Position numbers and translations under genes: made by a program. The notes beneath the pieces are model-generated. The model was not told where the DNA came from. It did not search any database and saw nothing but the letters and a program-made list of their open reading frames with translations. A stretch of 60,210 nucleotides of DNA from Megasphaera sp. UBA1696 (GTDB taxonomy: Bacteria; Bacillota; Negativicutes; Veillonellales; Megasphaeraceae), in NCBI GenBank assembly GCA_002319965.1, contig DCJQ01000027.1, positions 3,164 to 63,373 of the forward strand, written 5' to 3'. Below are positions 8,305 through 16,673 of the stretch, piece by piece (within the stretch, counting starts at the first letter, position 1; every line of letters begins with the position of its first letter).

Positions 8305-9538
8305 CCCGATTGTTGAGGTACCATTTCACAAATTGCCGGGCAATCCGCCCGTTTCGGCCGGAATGTTCCATCTCCCAGCGCAGCCCTTCGATTCGCAGCT
8401 TTTCCGGCGCGAGATCAATGCCGGCTTTCTTCAATTCATGGCTGATGATTTCCAGGTATTCATCCTGCGTCGGCGCTGCGTAATGAAGGATGAGTCCGAA
8501 ACGGTCTGATAAAGAAATGGCTTCATTGGTGTTATCGTCACGATAGACTTCTTCCCATTCATCATTGCGGTCATGCCAGGTCTCCTTGAGCAGATGACGG
8601 CGATTGGACGTTGCATAAATAACCACATTTTTTGGTTGTGGCGTAACACCACCATCCATGGCCGATTTCAGGTATTTATAAGACGCTTCATTTTCATCAA
8701 AAGACAGGTCATCGAGAAACAAGATGAAACGCTTGCTGCCGATAGCGCCCAACGTTTCCATCAGAGGCTGCAGTCCCTGAAGCTGGTCACGCTGAAGCTG
8801 AACCAGGCGCAATCCCTGTTCATGATAGCGTGAGACCAAGGCTTTGACTGCCGTCGACTTGCCCGTACCGCGAGATCCCGTGAGAAGAACGTTATTCGCC
8901 TCTTTCCCGCTGACAAAAGCCGCGGTATTGGCCATGAGTTTTTCCTTCTGTGCATCATAGCCAATGAGATCATTCCAATCGAGGTGCGGGAAATTTTCAA
9001 TCCCGATGAGATGGCCGTCGTCGGACAAGCGAAAGGCCATGAAACGAGCGAGTTTTCCGCGACCGAAGGCGGCATAGTAATCGAGCAGCACGGCCGTGGC
9101 TTTTTCCGGCGTATCCGCCCCTTGAAAAGCTTTTTCTAAGGACCGGATACAGGCGTCGTTGGTGACAGCAGCCGGCTCATACTCATCTAAAAATTCGACA
9201 TCAAAAAAGTCAGAAGGCTGACGCTGTAAATACGGAAATATCAGTTCCATATCGAAAGCCAAAGCCCGAGTCAGTCCCGTACCGGCGGTACCGACCCGTT
9301 CCATAACATCGGCAGCCACCGTACGTCCCTCCGAAAAAAGGTATAAAAAATACTGGCGCAGCACATTGCCCTGAAGCCCCAACCGTTCGGCCGCTTCCAG
9401 CAAGGCGGCCGCACCGGCTCGCCGTGAAAACGAAGCCCCTTGATCCGTATCTTCTTGAACATCCATCAAGGCCTTGATGACAGGATCCTTCAAAAAATCC
9501 CGGCACACGACGAGGCCTCGTAAACTTTCACACTTCAT
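8297..9538 (-). CDS. DUF815 family ATP-binding (AAA-type) protein
   Basis: The 413-residue protein has a clear Walker A, GSRGTGKSTAVKAL, and Walker B, RFILFLDDLSFDE, in its C-terminal half, the layout of DUF815 predicted ATPases. The N-terminal half is helical and without known motifs. The cellular role of the family is unknown. I start it at MKCESLRG, behind GGGGGAGATGG; an upstream in-frame extension lies across the promoter. It is probably monocistronic. Confidence 0.85.
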   Translation of the reverse strand: MKCESLRGLVVCRDFLKDPVIKALMDVQEDTDQGASFSRRAGAAALLEAAERLGLQGNVLRQYFLYLFSEGRTVAADVMERVGTAGTGLTRALAFDMELIFPYLQRQPSDFFDVEFLDEYEPAAVTNDACIRSLEKAFQGADTPEKATAVLLDYYAAFGRGKLARFMAFRLSDDGHLIGIENFPHLDWNDLIGYDAQKEKLMANTAAFVSGKEANNVLLTGSRGTGKSTAVKALVSRYHEQGLRLVQLQRDQLQGLQPLMETLGAIGSKRFILFLDDLSFDENEASYKYLKSAMDGGVTPQPKNVVIYATSNRRHLLKETWHDRNDEWEEVYRDDNTNEAISLSDRFGLILHYAAPTQDEYLEIISHELKKAGIDLAPEKLRIEGLRWEMEHSGRNGRIARQFVKWYLNNRDS

Positions 9539-9590
9539 AGAACCATCTCCCCCTTGCGGCACCGCTTTTGGCGTCCGCAGTATTTGGGCT

Positions 9591-9619
9591 ATTATACTTC
9601 CAGAATGGACAGCGGTCAA
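9591..9619 (-). promoter_or_regulatory. Promoter of the DUF815 ATPase gene
   Basis: TTGACC (9619-9614) and TATAAT (9596-9591) with a 17-base spacer on the minus strand, some 50 bases before the chosen start codon. Confidence 0.75.
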
Positions 9620-9655
9620 GAAGCAGGTCACTATCTATGCATAAATAATACTATT

Positions 9656-10495
9656 TTATCGAAGGTTATCCACTAAGGCATCGGCCATGCGGCACATACG
9701 AGCAATAGGCCTTACATCATGAACACGCATGATAGTACATCCCGAAAGGACTCCGGCTACACAAGTCGCCCCCGTCCCTTCCATCCGCTCCGTTACGGGC
9801 AGGTCGAGGATCTTTCCGATAAAGCCCTTGCGGCTCGTCCCCAGCAGCATAGGATACGGCAGGGCCGTCAATTCGCGCAGATGCTTTATGACATAGACGT
9901 TCTGTTCAAAAGTCTTGCCAAAACCGATGCCCGGATCGGTAATGATTTGATCTTGACGCATCCCGGCCTGGTCGGCAATAATGGACGAACGAATAAAGAA
10001 GCGCTTCATATCGCCGATGATATCGCCATACTCCGTGCCTTCCTGATTATGCATGACGACGACGGGGACGCCGTGTTTTACGGCAACAGCGGCCATTTTT
10101 CCGGGCTCCGGAGCATACTGCAGGCCCCAAATGTCGTTCATGATATGGGCTCCGGTACTCATGGCATAGTCTGCCGTTTCTGCCTTATACGTATCGACCG
10201 AAATGGGCACCGGACAAGCATCGACGAGGCGGGGCAGGATCCGTTCCAATCGTTCAATTTCTTCAGCTGCTGAAATCGGCGTAAAGCCCGGGCGGGACGA
10301 TTCAGCACCGATATCGATGATATCCGCGCCATCAGCAACCATGTCTTCCATATGGCGTAAGGCCGTGTCGATATCATTCCACTTACCTCCATCCGAAAAA
10401 GAATCGGGTGTATAATTTAAGACGCCCATGATCAGCGTTCTTTCTCCGACCGTCAGTTTTTTTCCATCATTCCAGCGATAATGACGAATTTCCAT
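9656..10495 (-). CDS. folP: Dihydropteroate synthase
   Basis: FolP joins 6-hydroxymethyl-dihydropterin diphosphate to p-aminobenzoate in folate synthesis. The 279-residue product shows the usual (beta/alpha)8 motifs: NYTPDSFSDGG near residue 27, DIGAESSRPG near 62, DPGIGFGKT near 200 and GTSRKGFIG near 235. The chosen ATG stands seven bases after AGGAGG; the nearer ATG is too close to it. No other folate gene is adjacent. It is preceded by an unusual leader. Confidence 0.95.
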   Translation of the reverse strand: MEIRHYRWNDGKKLTVGERTLIMGVLNYTPDSFSDGGKWNDIDTALRHMEDMVADGADIIDIGAESSRPGFTPISAAEEIERLERILPRLVDACPVPISVDTYKAETADYAMSTGAHIMNDIWGLQYAPEPGKMAAVAVKHGVPVVVMHNQEGTEYGDIIGDMKRFFIRSSIIADQAGMRQDQIITDPGIGFGKTFEQNVYVIKHLRELTALPYPMLLGTSRKGFIGKILDLPVTERMEGTGATCVAGVLSGCTIMRVHDVRPIARMCRMADALVDNLR

Positions 10496-10510
10496 ATCCA
10501 TTCCTCCTAT

Positions 10511-10592
10511 AAAAAAAAGAGATAACCAAGGCGCCCGAAAGGACGCACAGTCGTTATCCCTAAAAAAGTCCGTAACCTGTACGTTACTATGT
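10511..10592 (-). promoter_or_regulatory. folP leader with attenuator-like hairpins
   Basis: The transcript from the promoter at 10593-10621 would first form GTAAC-GTACAG-GTTAC followed by GGACTTTTTT. It would then form a long hairpin with GATAAC / GTTATC outer arms (10521-10558) and a GCGTCC-TTTC-GGGCGC inner stem, ending in eight T directly before the AGGAGG site. A terminator placed between promoter and start codon implies premature termination control. It does not match the THF riboswitch layouts I know. Confidence 0.6.
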
Positions 10593-10621
10593 AGTATACC
10601 AAAATAAGGACTTCCGGGCAA
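10593..10621 (-). promoter_or_regulatory. folP promoter
   Basis: TTGCCC (10621-10616) and TATACT (10598-10593) with a 17-base spacer on the minus strand. The -35 is weak, the -10 strong. Confidence 0.6.
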
Positions 10622-10697
10622 TAAGGCCATTGTCAAAAGGCACTTGTTTTTCAGTAAAACACTCCTCCCAATTGAATATATGAAACAAGGCCCTTTG

Positions 10698-10725
10698 TTG
10701 ACGTAAAGTATGTATATGATATACT
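10698..10725 (+). promoter_or_regulatory. Promoter of the DODA-type dioxygenase gene
   Basis: TTGACG (10698-10703) and TATACT (10720-10725) with a 16-base spacer, about 48 bases before the start codon. Confidence 0.8.
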
Positions 10726-10773
10726 AAAAGGGGTTTATATTTACGAATTACAAGACAAAGGGGGATTTGTTAT

Positions 10774-11547
10774 ATGAAAAAGACGCCTGTTATCTTCATC
10801 GGACACGGAAGCCCTATGTTGGCCATCGATGAAAATGATCTTACGCGCGAAATGCAGCGAATCGGCGCCGACATTCTAAACAGCCCGGAAAAGCCGAAAG
10901 CCATATTAGCCATATCCGCGCATTGGTATGCGCCGGGTACATATATTCAAAGCGCCGAAAAACCACGTCAAGTATACGATATGTACGGCTTCCCGGAAGA
11001 ACTCTACCAGCTTAAATATCCCGTCAGAGGCTGTTCAGACCTTACGAAAGAAGTCTGTGACCGCCTGGGCAGCGACGTTTCTATCAACGACAGCTGGGGC
11101 ATCGATCACGGAACCTGGAGCGTAATGGTTCATATGTTTCCCGATGCTTCTATCCCCGTCGTACAGCTCTCGGTAAACAGCCATCTGAGAACGGAACAAT
11201 GTGTCGAAATCGGGAGAAAATTAGCACCCTTGCGCGAGCAGGGATACCTGATCTGGGGCAGCGGCAACATCGTCCACAACCTGCGGCGAATCGAATGGAA
11301 CAACCGCGGCGGTTCCGACCAGGCTGACCACTTCAGCAAATACATCGTAGACAACGTACTCAGCGGCAATATCGATGCCGTCATCAACTACCAAGAACAC
11401 GAAAACGCATCCTACTCCGTTCCTACACCGGACCACTATATGCCGCTGCTTTACTGTCTCGGCGCCGCCGGAGAAGATTCGGCAACCGTATTTAACAACA
11501 CCTGTACCATGGGATCTCTCTCCATGGCCAGCTTCGTGTGGGCTTAA
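10774..11547 (+). CDS. Class III extradiol ring-cleavage dioxygenase family (DODA/YgiD-type)
   Basis: The 257-residue protein opens with PVIFIGHGSPMLAID and continues with AISAHWY near residue 49 and DHGTWSVM near 110, holding the His ligands of the zinc/iron site in the YgiD/DODA branch of the LigB superfamily. E. coli YgiD opens the ring of DOPA-like catechols. The true substrate in a strict anaerobe is unclear because extradiol cleavage needs oxygen; the enzyme might act under oxygen stress or on another substrate. It is monocistronic, with its own promoter and a strong terminator. Confidence 0.88.
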   Translation: MKKTPVIFIGHGSPMLAIDENDLTREMQRIGADILNSPEKPKAILAISAHWYAPGTYIQSAEKPRQVYDMYGFPEELYQLKYPVRGCSDLTKEVCDRLGSDVSINDSWGIDHGTWSVMVHMFPDASIPVVQLSVNSHLRTEQCVEIGRKLAPLREQGYLIWGSGNIVHNLRRIEWNNRGGSDQADHFSKYIVDNVLSGNIDAVINYQEHENASYSVPTPDHYMPLLYCLGAAGEDSATVFNNTCTMGSLSMASFVWA

Positions 11548-11575
11548 CAACGCTGCACGGTTAGTATTTCATTAA

Positions 11576-11622
11576 AATTCCTAATTTATTCGCTTTTCTC
11601 CGAATAAATTAGGAATTTTTTT
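11576..11622 (+). terminator. Strong intrinsic terminator (bidirectional)
   Basis: About 17-base perfect arms (AATTCCTAATTTATTCG and its complement) around an eight-base loop, followed by seven T. It serves the dioxygenase gene and could also stop the nhaC-type gene from the other strand. Confidence 0.92.
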
Positions 11623-11653
11623 ATTTCATGTAGACCGTAATGAAAACGCTAAA

Positions 11654-11684
11654 GGATCTTGCAAACAAGTTGTTCACAAGATCC
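11654..11684 (-). terminator. Hairpin after the NhaC-family gene
   Basis: Perfect GGATCTTG / CAAGATCC arms just downstream of the antiporter stop codon, with only a short T-run on the minus strand. Confidence 0.5.
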
Positions 11685-11693
11685 CTATATTTA

Positions 11694-13037
11694 TTATAGC
11701 GCCAATTTTTTATTTTTTTCTATTTTCGTCCGTAACAATCCGAGTTGGATGATAACAGCACAGCTCATAATAAGAAAGAGTGGGTAAAACTGGCAGGATA
11801 AAATATCGATATAGCTGGCTCCCATAACTTCCTGAACCATCAGAGCCCCCGTACCATGAGGGACAATCATAACTGCAATACAAGCACCAATATCCAGGAA
11901 TGTCGCCAATCTACGCGGGGCAATTTCGTATTTTTCCCCCAATTCTTTCGCAATGGGAGACGTAATCATGATTGCCATAACATTATTAACAATCGTCGCA
12001 GATAACAACAAGGATAAACCACCGGCAATGAATTCACAACTCTTGCGGCCTTTAATTTTCTTAGTAACAACACTTACCAGCCAATTGATACCACCATAAT
12101 AAGAAACAAGTCCTACCAATCCAGAAATCATAAAGGCAAAAACAGCCAACCAGAACATGCTTTCCATCCCCGCAGAAACGGCTTGGGCCCAACCAAAGAA
12201 AGTAGTGGTCCCCATAGCTACGCCAATAGCTCCTGCCAAAGCGATTCCAATACCGAGAACTAGGATAACATCCCACCCCATGAGAGCAAAAACAAGGGTC
12301 GAGATATACGGCAAAATCGTAATTAAATTATAATCACCAGCCACAACATCAGCACCCCCGCCACTGCTGCCAGCAAGGCCATAAACGATCAGTGTCAGAA
12401 TAGTCGCCGGTAGAGCAACATAAAAGTTAAATTTAAACTTTTCTTTCATATCCGCTCCCACACCGCGAGCTGCACAAATGGTCGTAGCAGCAATCATAGA
12501 AAGGTTGTCACCAAAGTATGCACCGGTAATCGTAGCCGCGCCTGCCATTGCCGGATTAATACCTGCACTTTGAGACAGGGCCGCTGCAACAGGAATCATA
12601 GTAGCTAATGTCCCCATAGATGTGCCGATACAAGTAGAAATAATGGCACAAATGGCAAAAAGACCTGGCAGAAGAAGATATCCCGGAATCAACGAAATCC
12701 CCAAGTTTACAATAGACGCTTCCCCGCCCATAGCCGAACACGCCTTAGCAAAGCCACCAGCCATGAGAACCATCAAGCCCAACTGCATGACGCCCGGTTT
12801 ACCAGCATTTTTCGCCCAGATATCCGTTTTTTCTGTAAACGATTTTTTAGGATCAAAACATAGAAGCGCTGCCATGACTGCAATCAAAATCGATACATAA
12901 CGTGGCATCATCCAAAAAGGCTTATCATATCCAAGAACCGTAAAAACGACACCGCACCCGACATATAAAATGAGGAAAACGACAATAGGTAATAAGGCTT
13001 TACCGCCATAGTTCTGCCCTTGCTCTACATTATCCAT
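11694..13037 (-). CDS. NhaC-family Na+/H+ antiporter-like permease
   Basis: The 447-residue membrane protein has about eleven hydrophobic segments and NhaC-type motifs: a Ser/Thr-rich 'CIGTSMGTLATMIPV' stretch near residues 137-151 and 'GAYFGDNLSMIA' near 173. The family exchanges sodium for protons or, in some members, organic acids (malate/lactate type). It is the last gene of an operon with a symporter and an enolase-superfamily enzyme, 40 bases after the latter, so exchange of a substrate or product of that pathway is plausible. Confidence 0.85.
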   Translation of the reverse strand: MDNVEQGQNYGGKALLPIVVFLILYVGCGVVFTVLGYDKPFWMMPRYVSILIAVMAALLCFDPKKSFTEKTDIWAKNAGKPGVMQLGLMVLMAGGFAKACSAMGGEASIVNLGISLIPGYLLLPGLFAICAIISTCIGTSMGTLATMIPVAAALSQSAGINPAMAGAATITGAYFGDNLSMIAATTICAARGVGADMKEKFKFNFYVALPATILTLIVYGLAGSSGGGADVVAGDYNLITILPYISTLVFALMGWDVILVLGIGIALAGAIGVAMGTTTFFGWAQAVSAGMESMFWLAVFAFMISGLVGLVSYYGGINWLVSVVTKKIKGRKSCEFIAGGLSLLLSATIVNNVMAIMITSPIAKELGEKYEIAPRRLATFLDIGACIAVMIVPHGTGALMVQEVMGASYIDILSCQFYPLFLIMSCAVIIQLGLLRTKIEKNKKLAL

Positions 13038-13077
13038 GATATTACTCCTTTTACGTAAGATTTTTCATAAATGAATC

Positions 13078-14283
13078 CTATAAAATAGCAACTTTATCAG
13101 TATCTGTAATTGAGATTACCTGACTATGAGAAAAGGCATAATTTGAAATTTCATTGCCTATACCGGGCAAATCAGGAACCGTCATTTTTCCGTCAACAGG
13201 TTCATACGTATATTTCGTCAGTTTCAGCATTTTGGGCATCGACGTGTTGACATTGTATTCATGAATAACAAAATTCGGCAATGTTGCTTCCAGATTAAGC
13301 GATGCCGCCGTAATCAAGGGAGAACCGCAAACATGAATCTGAACTCCTACATCATGGGTATACGCCATATCACAAATTTTCTTCACTTCTGTGATGCCGC
13401 CACTGTTGCCAACATCCGGCTGGATAACTTGAATCGCCTCCTGTTCCAAGCATTTCTGAAACTGCCAGCGTGAATAAATCCGTTCACCGCTGGCAACGGG
13501 AATCCCTGTATTCTGATGCACAAAACGAAGCAGTTCTGCATGAGGAGCTACCGGTTCTTCATAATAAAGAATCCCGTATTTTTTGGCCATATTCCCCATT
13601 TGGACAGCTGACTGTGCATCTGTATAGGCATGATTTTCCAAGATAATATCACATCTTGAACCGATTGCTTGACGAACAGCGGCTATACGTGATTCAATAA
13701 CGTTCATATAATCCGGGTGCAAAAAGGCACTTTGTTCAGAGCCATCATACCGACCACCATCTTCACGGAAGGTAGTGAAGTTAAATTTAACAGCATCAAA
13801 GCCTTTTTCCACAGCGACTTTAGCATCATGAGCATAGTCTTCCGGAGTCCGCCCCGGACGCCGTTTTTCAGCCCATCCGTTTTGAAGCTGGCTGGCATAA
13901 GCACGCAAAGAACTTCGCTGCTTGCCGCCAAGCATTTCATGCAGCGGAGCCCCGTATGCCTTTCCTTTTATATCCCACAAAGCTACGTCAAATGCACTCA
14001 TGCCGGCAAAAGTAATAGGTCCTCCATTAAGCGCAAAGAAGCAGGCATCCTTATACATTTTCTGCCAAATAACTTCATGCTCCAAAGGGTTAAGTCCAAT
14101 AAGTTCCGGAGCCAAATCCTGCATCATTCCAAACGCAGCATGAACCGCCCCGCCATACGATAATGCAGCTTCACCATCCCCATAGATGCCACTATCCGTA
14201 TAAACCCGGCAAAACATCGGCTGCCAACCGCCTTCTACAGGATCTGACAAAAGCACATCGATCTTTGTAATTTTCATAGTCAT
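13078..14283 (-). CDS. Enolase-superfamily sugar-acid dehydratase
   Basis: The roughly 401-residue protein belongs to the mandelate racemase/muconate lactonizing group. Metal ligands are visible as ILENHA near residue 206 (E-x-H form, as in galactonate/mannonate dehydratases), YYEEPV near 232 and ASGERIYSRW near 257. A later HVCGSPL offers the catalytic His expected for acid-sugar dehydratases. It probably dehydrates an aldonic or uronic acid; the exact sugar is not readable. The ATG after AAAGGGTGTCT is preferred. It lies between two transporter genes in one operon. Confidence 0.85.
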   Translation of the reverse strand: MTMKITKIDVLLSDPVEGGWQPMFCRVYTDSGIYGDGEAALSYGGAVHAAFGMMQDLAPELIGLNPLEHEVIWQKMYKDACFFALNGGPITFAGMSAFDVALWDIKGKAYGAPLHEMLGGKQRSSLRAYASQLQNGWAEKRRPGRTPEDYAHDAKVAVEKGFDAVKFNFTTFREDGGRYDGSEQSAFLHPDYMNVIESRIAAVRQAIGSRCDIILENHAYTDAQSAVQMGNMAKKYGILYYEEPVAPHAELLRFVHQNTGIPVASGERIYSRWQFQKCLEQEAIQVIQPDVGNSGGITEVKKICDMAYTHDVGVQIHVCGSPLITAASLNLEATLPNFVIHEYNVNTSMPKMLKLTKYTYEPVDGKMTVPDLPGIGNEISNYAFSHSQVISITDTDKVAIL

Positions 14284-14321
14284 AGACACCCTTTCTTAAG
14301 TAAAGTAAGATAAATGAGATA

Positions 14322-15566
14322 TTATATATGGCGTGTCATCCAGTTACTGCCTTCCAGTATTCGAGCAATCAAAAAGGAAACGACACTATCACCGGTCGAA
14401 TTAATCATGGTCCCCAGAGGATCGACCAATGTTCCCACTAAAATTAAAATCCCCATCGCTTCAGGCGGTAAACCGAGCATACTGACAATCATAGCACTGC
14501 CAATGGCCCCGCCTCCGGGAACAGAAGAAATAGCCGTTGCCGATAAAACGGCTAAAAAAATGGCTAAGGCAAAAATACTCACCGTATTCCAAGGTATATG
14601 AAAAAGAATGCATATAAGGTAAATCTTCGTTACCGTAGCAATACACCCTCCATCCATATGCATCGTCGCGCCCATCGGAAGAACAATTCCGGATATGTCA
14701 GAAGGAACTCCCATTTTATTGCAAAATTCACGCTGTGCCGGAATAGCAGCATTGCTGGAACTCGTGCATAACGCCATCATCGCCGGAGTAAGCACATATT
14801 GGAAAAAACGTCGAACGCAACGACTACCACCGGCAAGATAGCAATAAAAAGAAAACCCAAGAAAGAAGTATGCCAATGCCACGGGGAAAAAGAAAAGCAT
14901 CACTCGAGCGAATGCGTCAACCAAAGAACCACCCATGGTACCGATAAGATTAGCAAAATAAGCACCCAGTCCGATAGGAGCAAATTTCATCAGAACAGAA
15001 ATCATTTTATAAATGACTTGAGCAATGTCATTCAATGCTTGGCTCACAACGGATGCCCTGTCACCAATTAAAGGAACACAGATGCCAAAAAAAACAGAAA
15101 ATACAATAAGGGCAACCATATTCTGCTGCATCAACAGCTGAGAAAAATCATGAACAGAGACAGTGCGAACCAAATAATCCCCTAACGAAAAACTAGTATC
15201 TGCCCTCAATCGATCCGATGCATTATAAATAATTGTCGGAAGTTCCATTCCCTCACAAGGATTTATGAGTGTAACCAGAATCAGCGTAGTCACAGCCGCT
15301 ACAATGCCTGTCGCGATAAACAAGACCAACGTGCTGCTCAAAAGTTTTCCCAAACGTTTCAAATCAGATGAAGCAGAAACAGCTCCTGAAATGGAAAAGA
15401 AGACCAATGGCGTTACCAAAGTAAAAAGTAAATTAATGAAAACTTCCCCTACCGGGCGAAAAATGACTGCATCATTTCCCAGATACAAGCCAGCAACAGC
15501 ACCCATACCGATACCTGTCAATAAAAGAAGCGTAAACGTGTGGTTGGCACGCAACTTTATCATCAT
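14322..15566 (-). CDS. Dicarboxylate/amino acid:cation symporter (DAACS family)
   Basis: The 414-residue protein has the GltP/DctA layout: eight hydrophobic segments plus re-entrant loops. A serine-rich 'TSSSNAAIP' motif near residue 273 and 'GATMHMDGGC' near 300 form the substrate and sodium site. Family members carry glutamate, aspartate, C4-dicarboxylates or serine. As the first gene of the operon with a sugar-acid dehydratase it may import the organic acid used there. It is driven by a promoter in the gap shared with the divergent MarR gene. Confidence 0.9.
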   Translation of the reverse strand: MMIKLRANHTFTLLLLTGIGMGAVAGLYLGNDAVIFRPVGEVFINLLFTLVTPLVFFSISGAVSASSDLKRLGKLLSSTLVLFIATGIVAAVTTLILVTLINPCEGMELPTIIYNASDRLRADTSFSLGDYLVRTVSVHDFSQLLMQQNMVALIVFSVFFGICVPLIGDRASVVSQALNDIAQVIYKMISVLMKFAPIGLGAYFANLIGTMGGSLVDAFARVMLFFFPVALAYFFLGFSFYCYLAGGSRCVRRFFQYVLTPAMMALCTSSSNAAIPAQREFCNKMGVPSDISGIVLPMGATMHMDGGCIATVTKIYLICILFHIPWNTVSIFALAIFLAVLSATAISSVPGGGAIGSAMIVSMLGLPPEAMGILILVGTLVDPLGTMINSTGDSVVSFLIARILEGSNWMTRHI

Positions 15567-15613
15567 CTTTTCTCCTTTGAATAAATAGTTTTACAATCAA
15601 TCTATTTGTCAAT

Positions 15614-15642
15614 ATAATAATTCATAATTTTGACCGTGTCAA
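15614..15642 (-). promoter_or_regulatory. Promoter of the symporter-dehydratase-NhaC operon
   Basis: TTGACA (15642-15637) and TATTAT (15619-15614) with a 17-base spacer. TGACCG and CGGTCA half-sites (15631-15636 and 15652-15657) straddle the -35 and could be a repressor or activator site. Confidence 0.75.
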
Positions 15643-15740
15643 TGATTTTCTCGGTCATTAGTCCATTATAGAAAGACTTTAAGATAATAAATGCTGAAAA
15701 TATAGTATTTTTACAATTAAGCATAGCCAATAAGTTTCAT

Positions 15741-15763
15741 TGCCAAACTTTTATAGTTTGGCA
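15741..15763. promoter_or_regulatory. Palindromic operator, probably for the MarR protein
   Basis: Perfect nine-base arms TGCCAAACT / AGTTTGGCA with a five-base centre, ending two bases before the -35 of the MarR promoter. A further AGTTTGGTA half-site follows inside the promoter spacer. Size and symmetry suit a MarR dimer. Confidence 0.75.
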
Positions 15764-15765
15764 AT

Positions 15766-15794
15766 TTGACAGTTTGGTATCCATTCCATATAAT
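15766..15794 (+). promoter_or_regulatory. Promoter of the MarR-family gene
   Basis: TTGACA (15766-15771), 17 bases, TATAAT (15789-15794): a full consensus promoter about 50 bases before the start codon, next to the palindrome. Confidence 0.9.
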
Positions 15795-15845
15795 AAAATT
15801 AATTATATTTCTGATTCCATTATTATCGATTGAGGTGGTACTTCC

Positions 15846-16388
15846 ATGAATACAAAAAAAAATGATATACAGGATATCTTTTCTAACTTAGATGAAAAGG
15901 TTGATATTATCTTTCGCCATCAGATGCTCATGAACGCCTATCAATCTATTCCCAGAGAATATGCGCCCGGTTTCTTTATGGGTGAAATAGAGATCCATAC
16001 ATTAGGATTTATTAAACGCACCCCCGGAATAACCGCTAAAGAGCTATGTAAACTAATGTATCGCACAAAAGGGACGATATCCTCCATGCTTTCTAAATTA
16101 GAAAAAGGCGGCTTTATTGAACAAAAAACGAACCCTGATAATATGCGGGAACACAATATTTATCTAACCAAAAAAGGTTTGCAAACTTGCAACAAGCACA
16201 CTGCATACGACAGAAAAACTACCGCTAACTACCTAATGGCCGCTGGGGAAACTTACACGGAAGAAGAAATCAACGGATTTTTTAAGATTACCCGTTTCCG
16301 AACGGAATACTTTACCGACATTATCGAAAAAGAGAAAAAGAGATACGCCGAAGCAATGAAAGAAAAAAATAAACAAAAAACAAAATAA
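15846..16388 (+). CDS. MarR-family transcriptional regulator
   Basis: The 180-residue protein has a winged-helix core at about residues 55-115 ('TPGITAKELCKLMYRTKGTISSMLSKLEKGGFIEQ' region) flanked by long helices, as in MarR dimers. The C-terminal end is strongly basic, rich in Lys, longer than in most members. It diverges from the symporter-dehydratase-NhaC operon, so it probably senses that pathway's substrate and controls the shared intergenic region and itself. Confidence 0.88.
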   Translation: MNTKKNDIQDIFSNLDEKVDIIFRHQMLMNAYQSIPREYAPGFFMGEIEIHTLGFIKRTPGITAKELCKLMYRTKGTISSMLSKLEKGGFIEQKTNPDNMREHNIYLTKKGLQTCNKHTAYDRKTTANYLMAAGETYTEEEINGFFKITRFRTEYFTDIIEKEKKRYAEAMKEKNKQKTK

Positions 16389-16474
16389 CAAGATGTTCTG
16401 ACGCCAATTATCGAGGTAAGTATAGACAAAGCACACGAAAAAAGAAAGATACTTATAAATTTATAAGCGCGAAA

Positions 16475-16502
16475 AAACCGCAGCAAAATTTTGCTGCGGT
16501 TT
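16475..16502 (+). terminator. Terminator after the MarR gene
   Basis: AAACCGCAGCAAAA and TTTTGCTGCGGTTT arms meet with almost no loop; a short T/A-rich tail follows. Confidence 0.7.
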
Positions 16503-16529
16503 AAAATTTAATATTCACTTATAACAATT

Positions 16530-16588
16530 ACGCGTGAACGCATTCAAACGACATCATCTCGATGAATCCTAGGGTATCTTTCACGCGT
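16530..16588. repeat. Inverted repeat in the MarR-YhaN gap
   Basis: Nine-base perfect arms ACGCGTGAA (16530-16538) and TTCACGCGT (16580-16588), 41 bases apart. No T-run follows. It sits in a stretch with a protein-like minus-strand open frame lacking an ATG; function unknown. Confidence 0.5.
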
Positions 16589-16618
16589 TCCCTCACATAA
16601 AACAGGCCGGTACAAATT

Positions 16619-16644
16619 AACAGCCCGGCATAAACCGAGCTGTT
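16619..16644 (-). terminator. Hairpin after the YhaN-like gene
   Basis: Ten-base arms with one G-T pair (AACAGCTCGG / CCGGGCTGTT) and a six-base loop, followed by AATTTG on the minus strand. Confidence 0.55.
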
Positions 16645-16673
16645 TAAAAGTCAAGGGATGTCTAGAAATGTCA

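Noticed and set aside
10511..10592. THF riboswitch before folP
   Set aside because: The conserved THF core and three-way junction pattern cannot be found; the element is much shorter.
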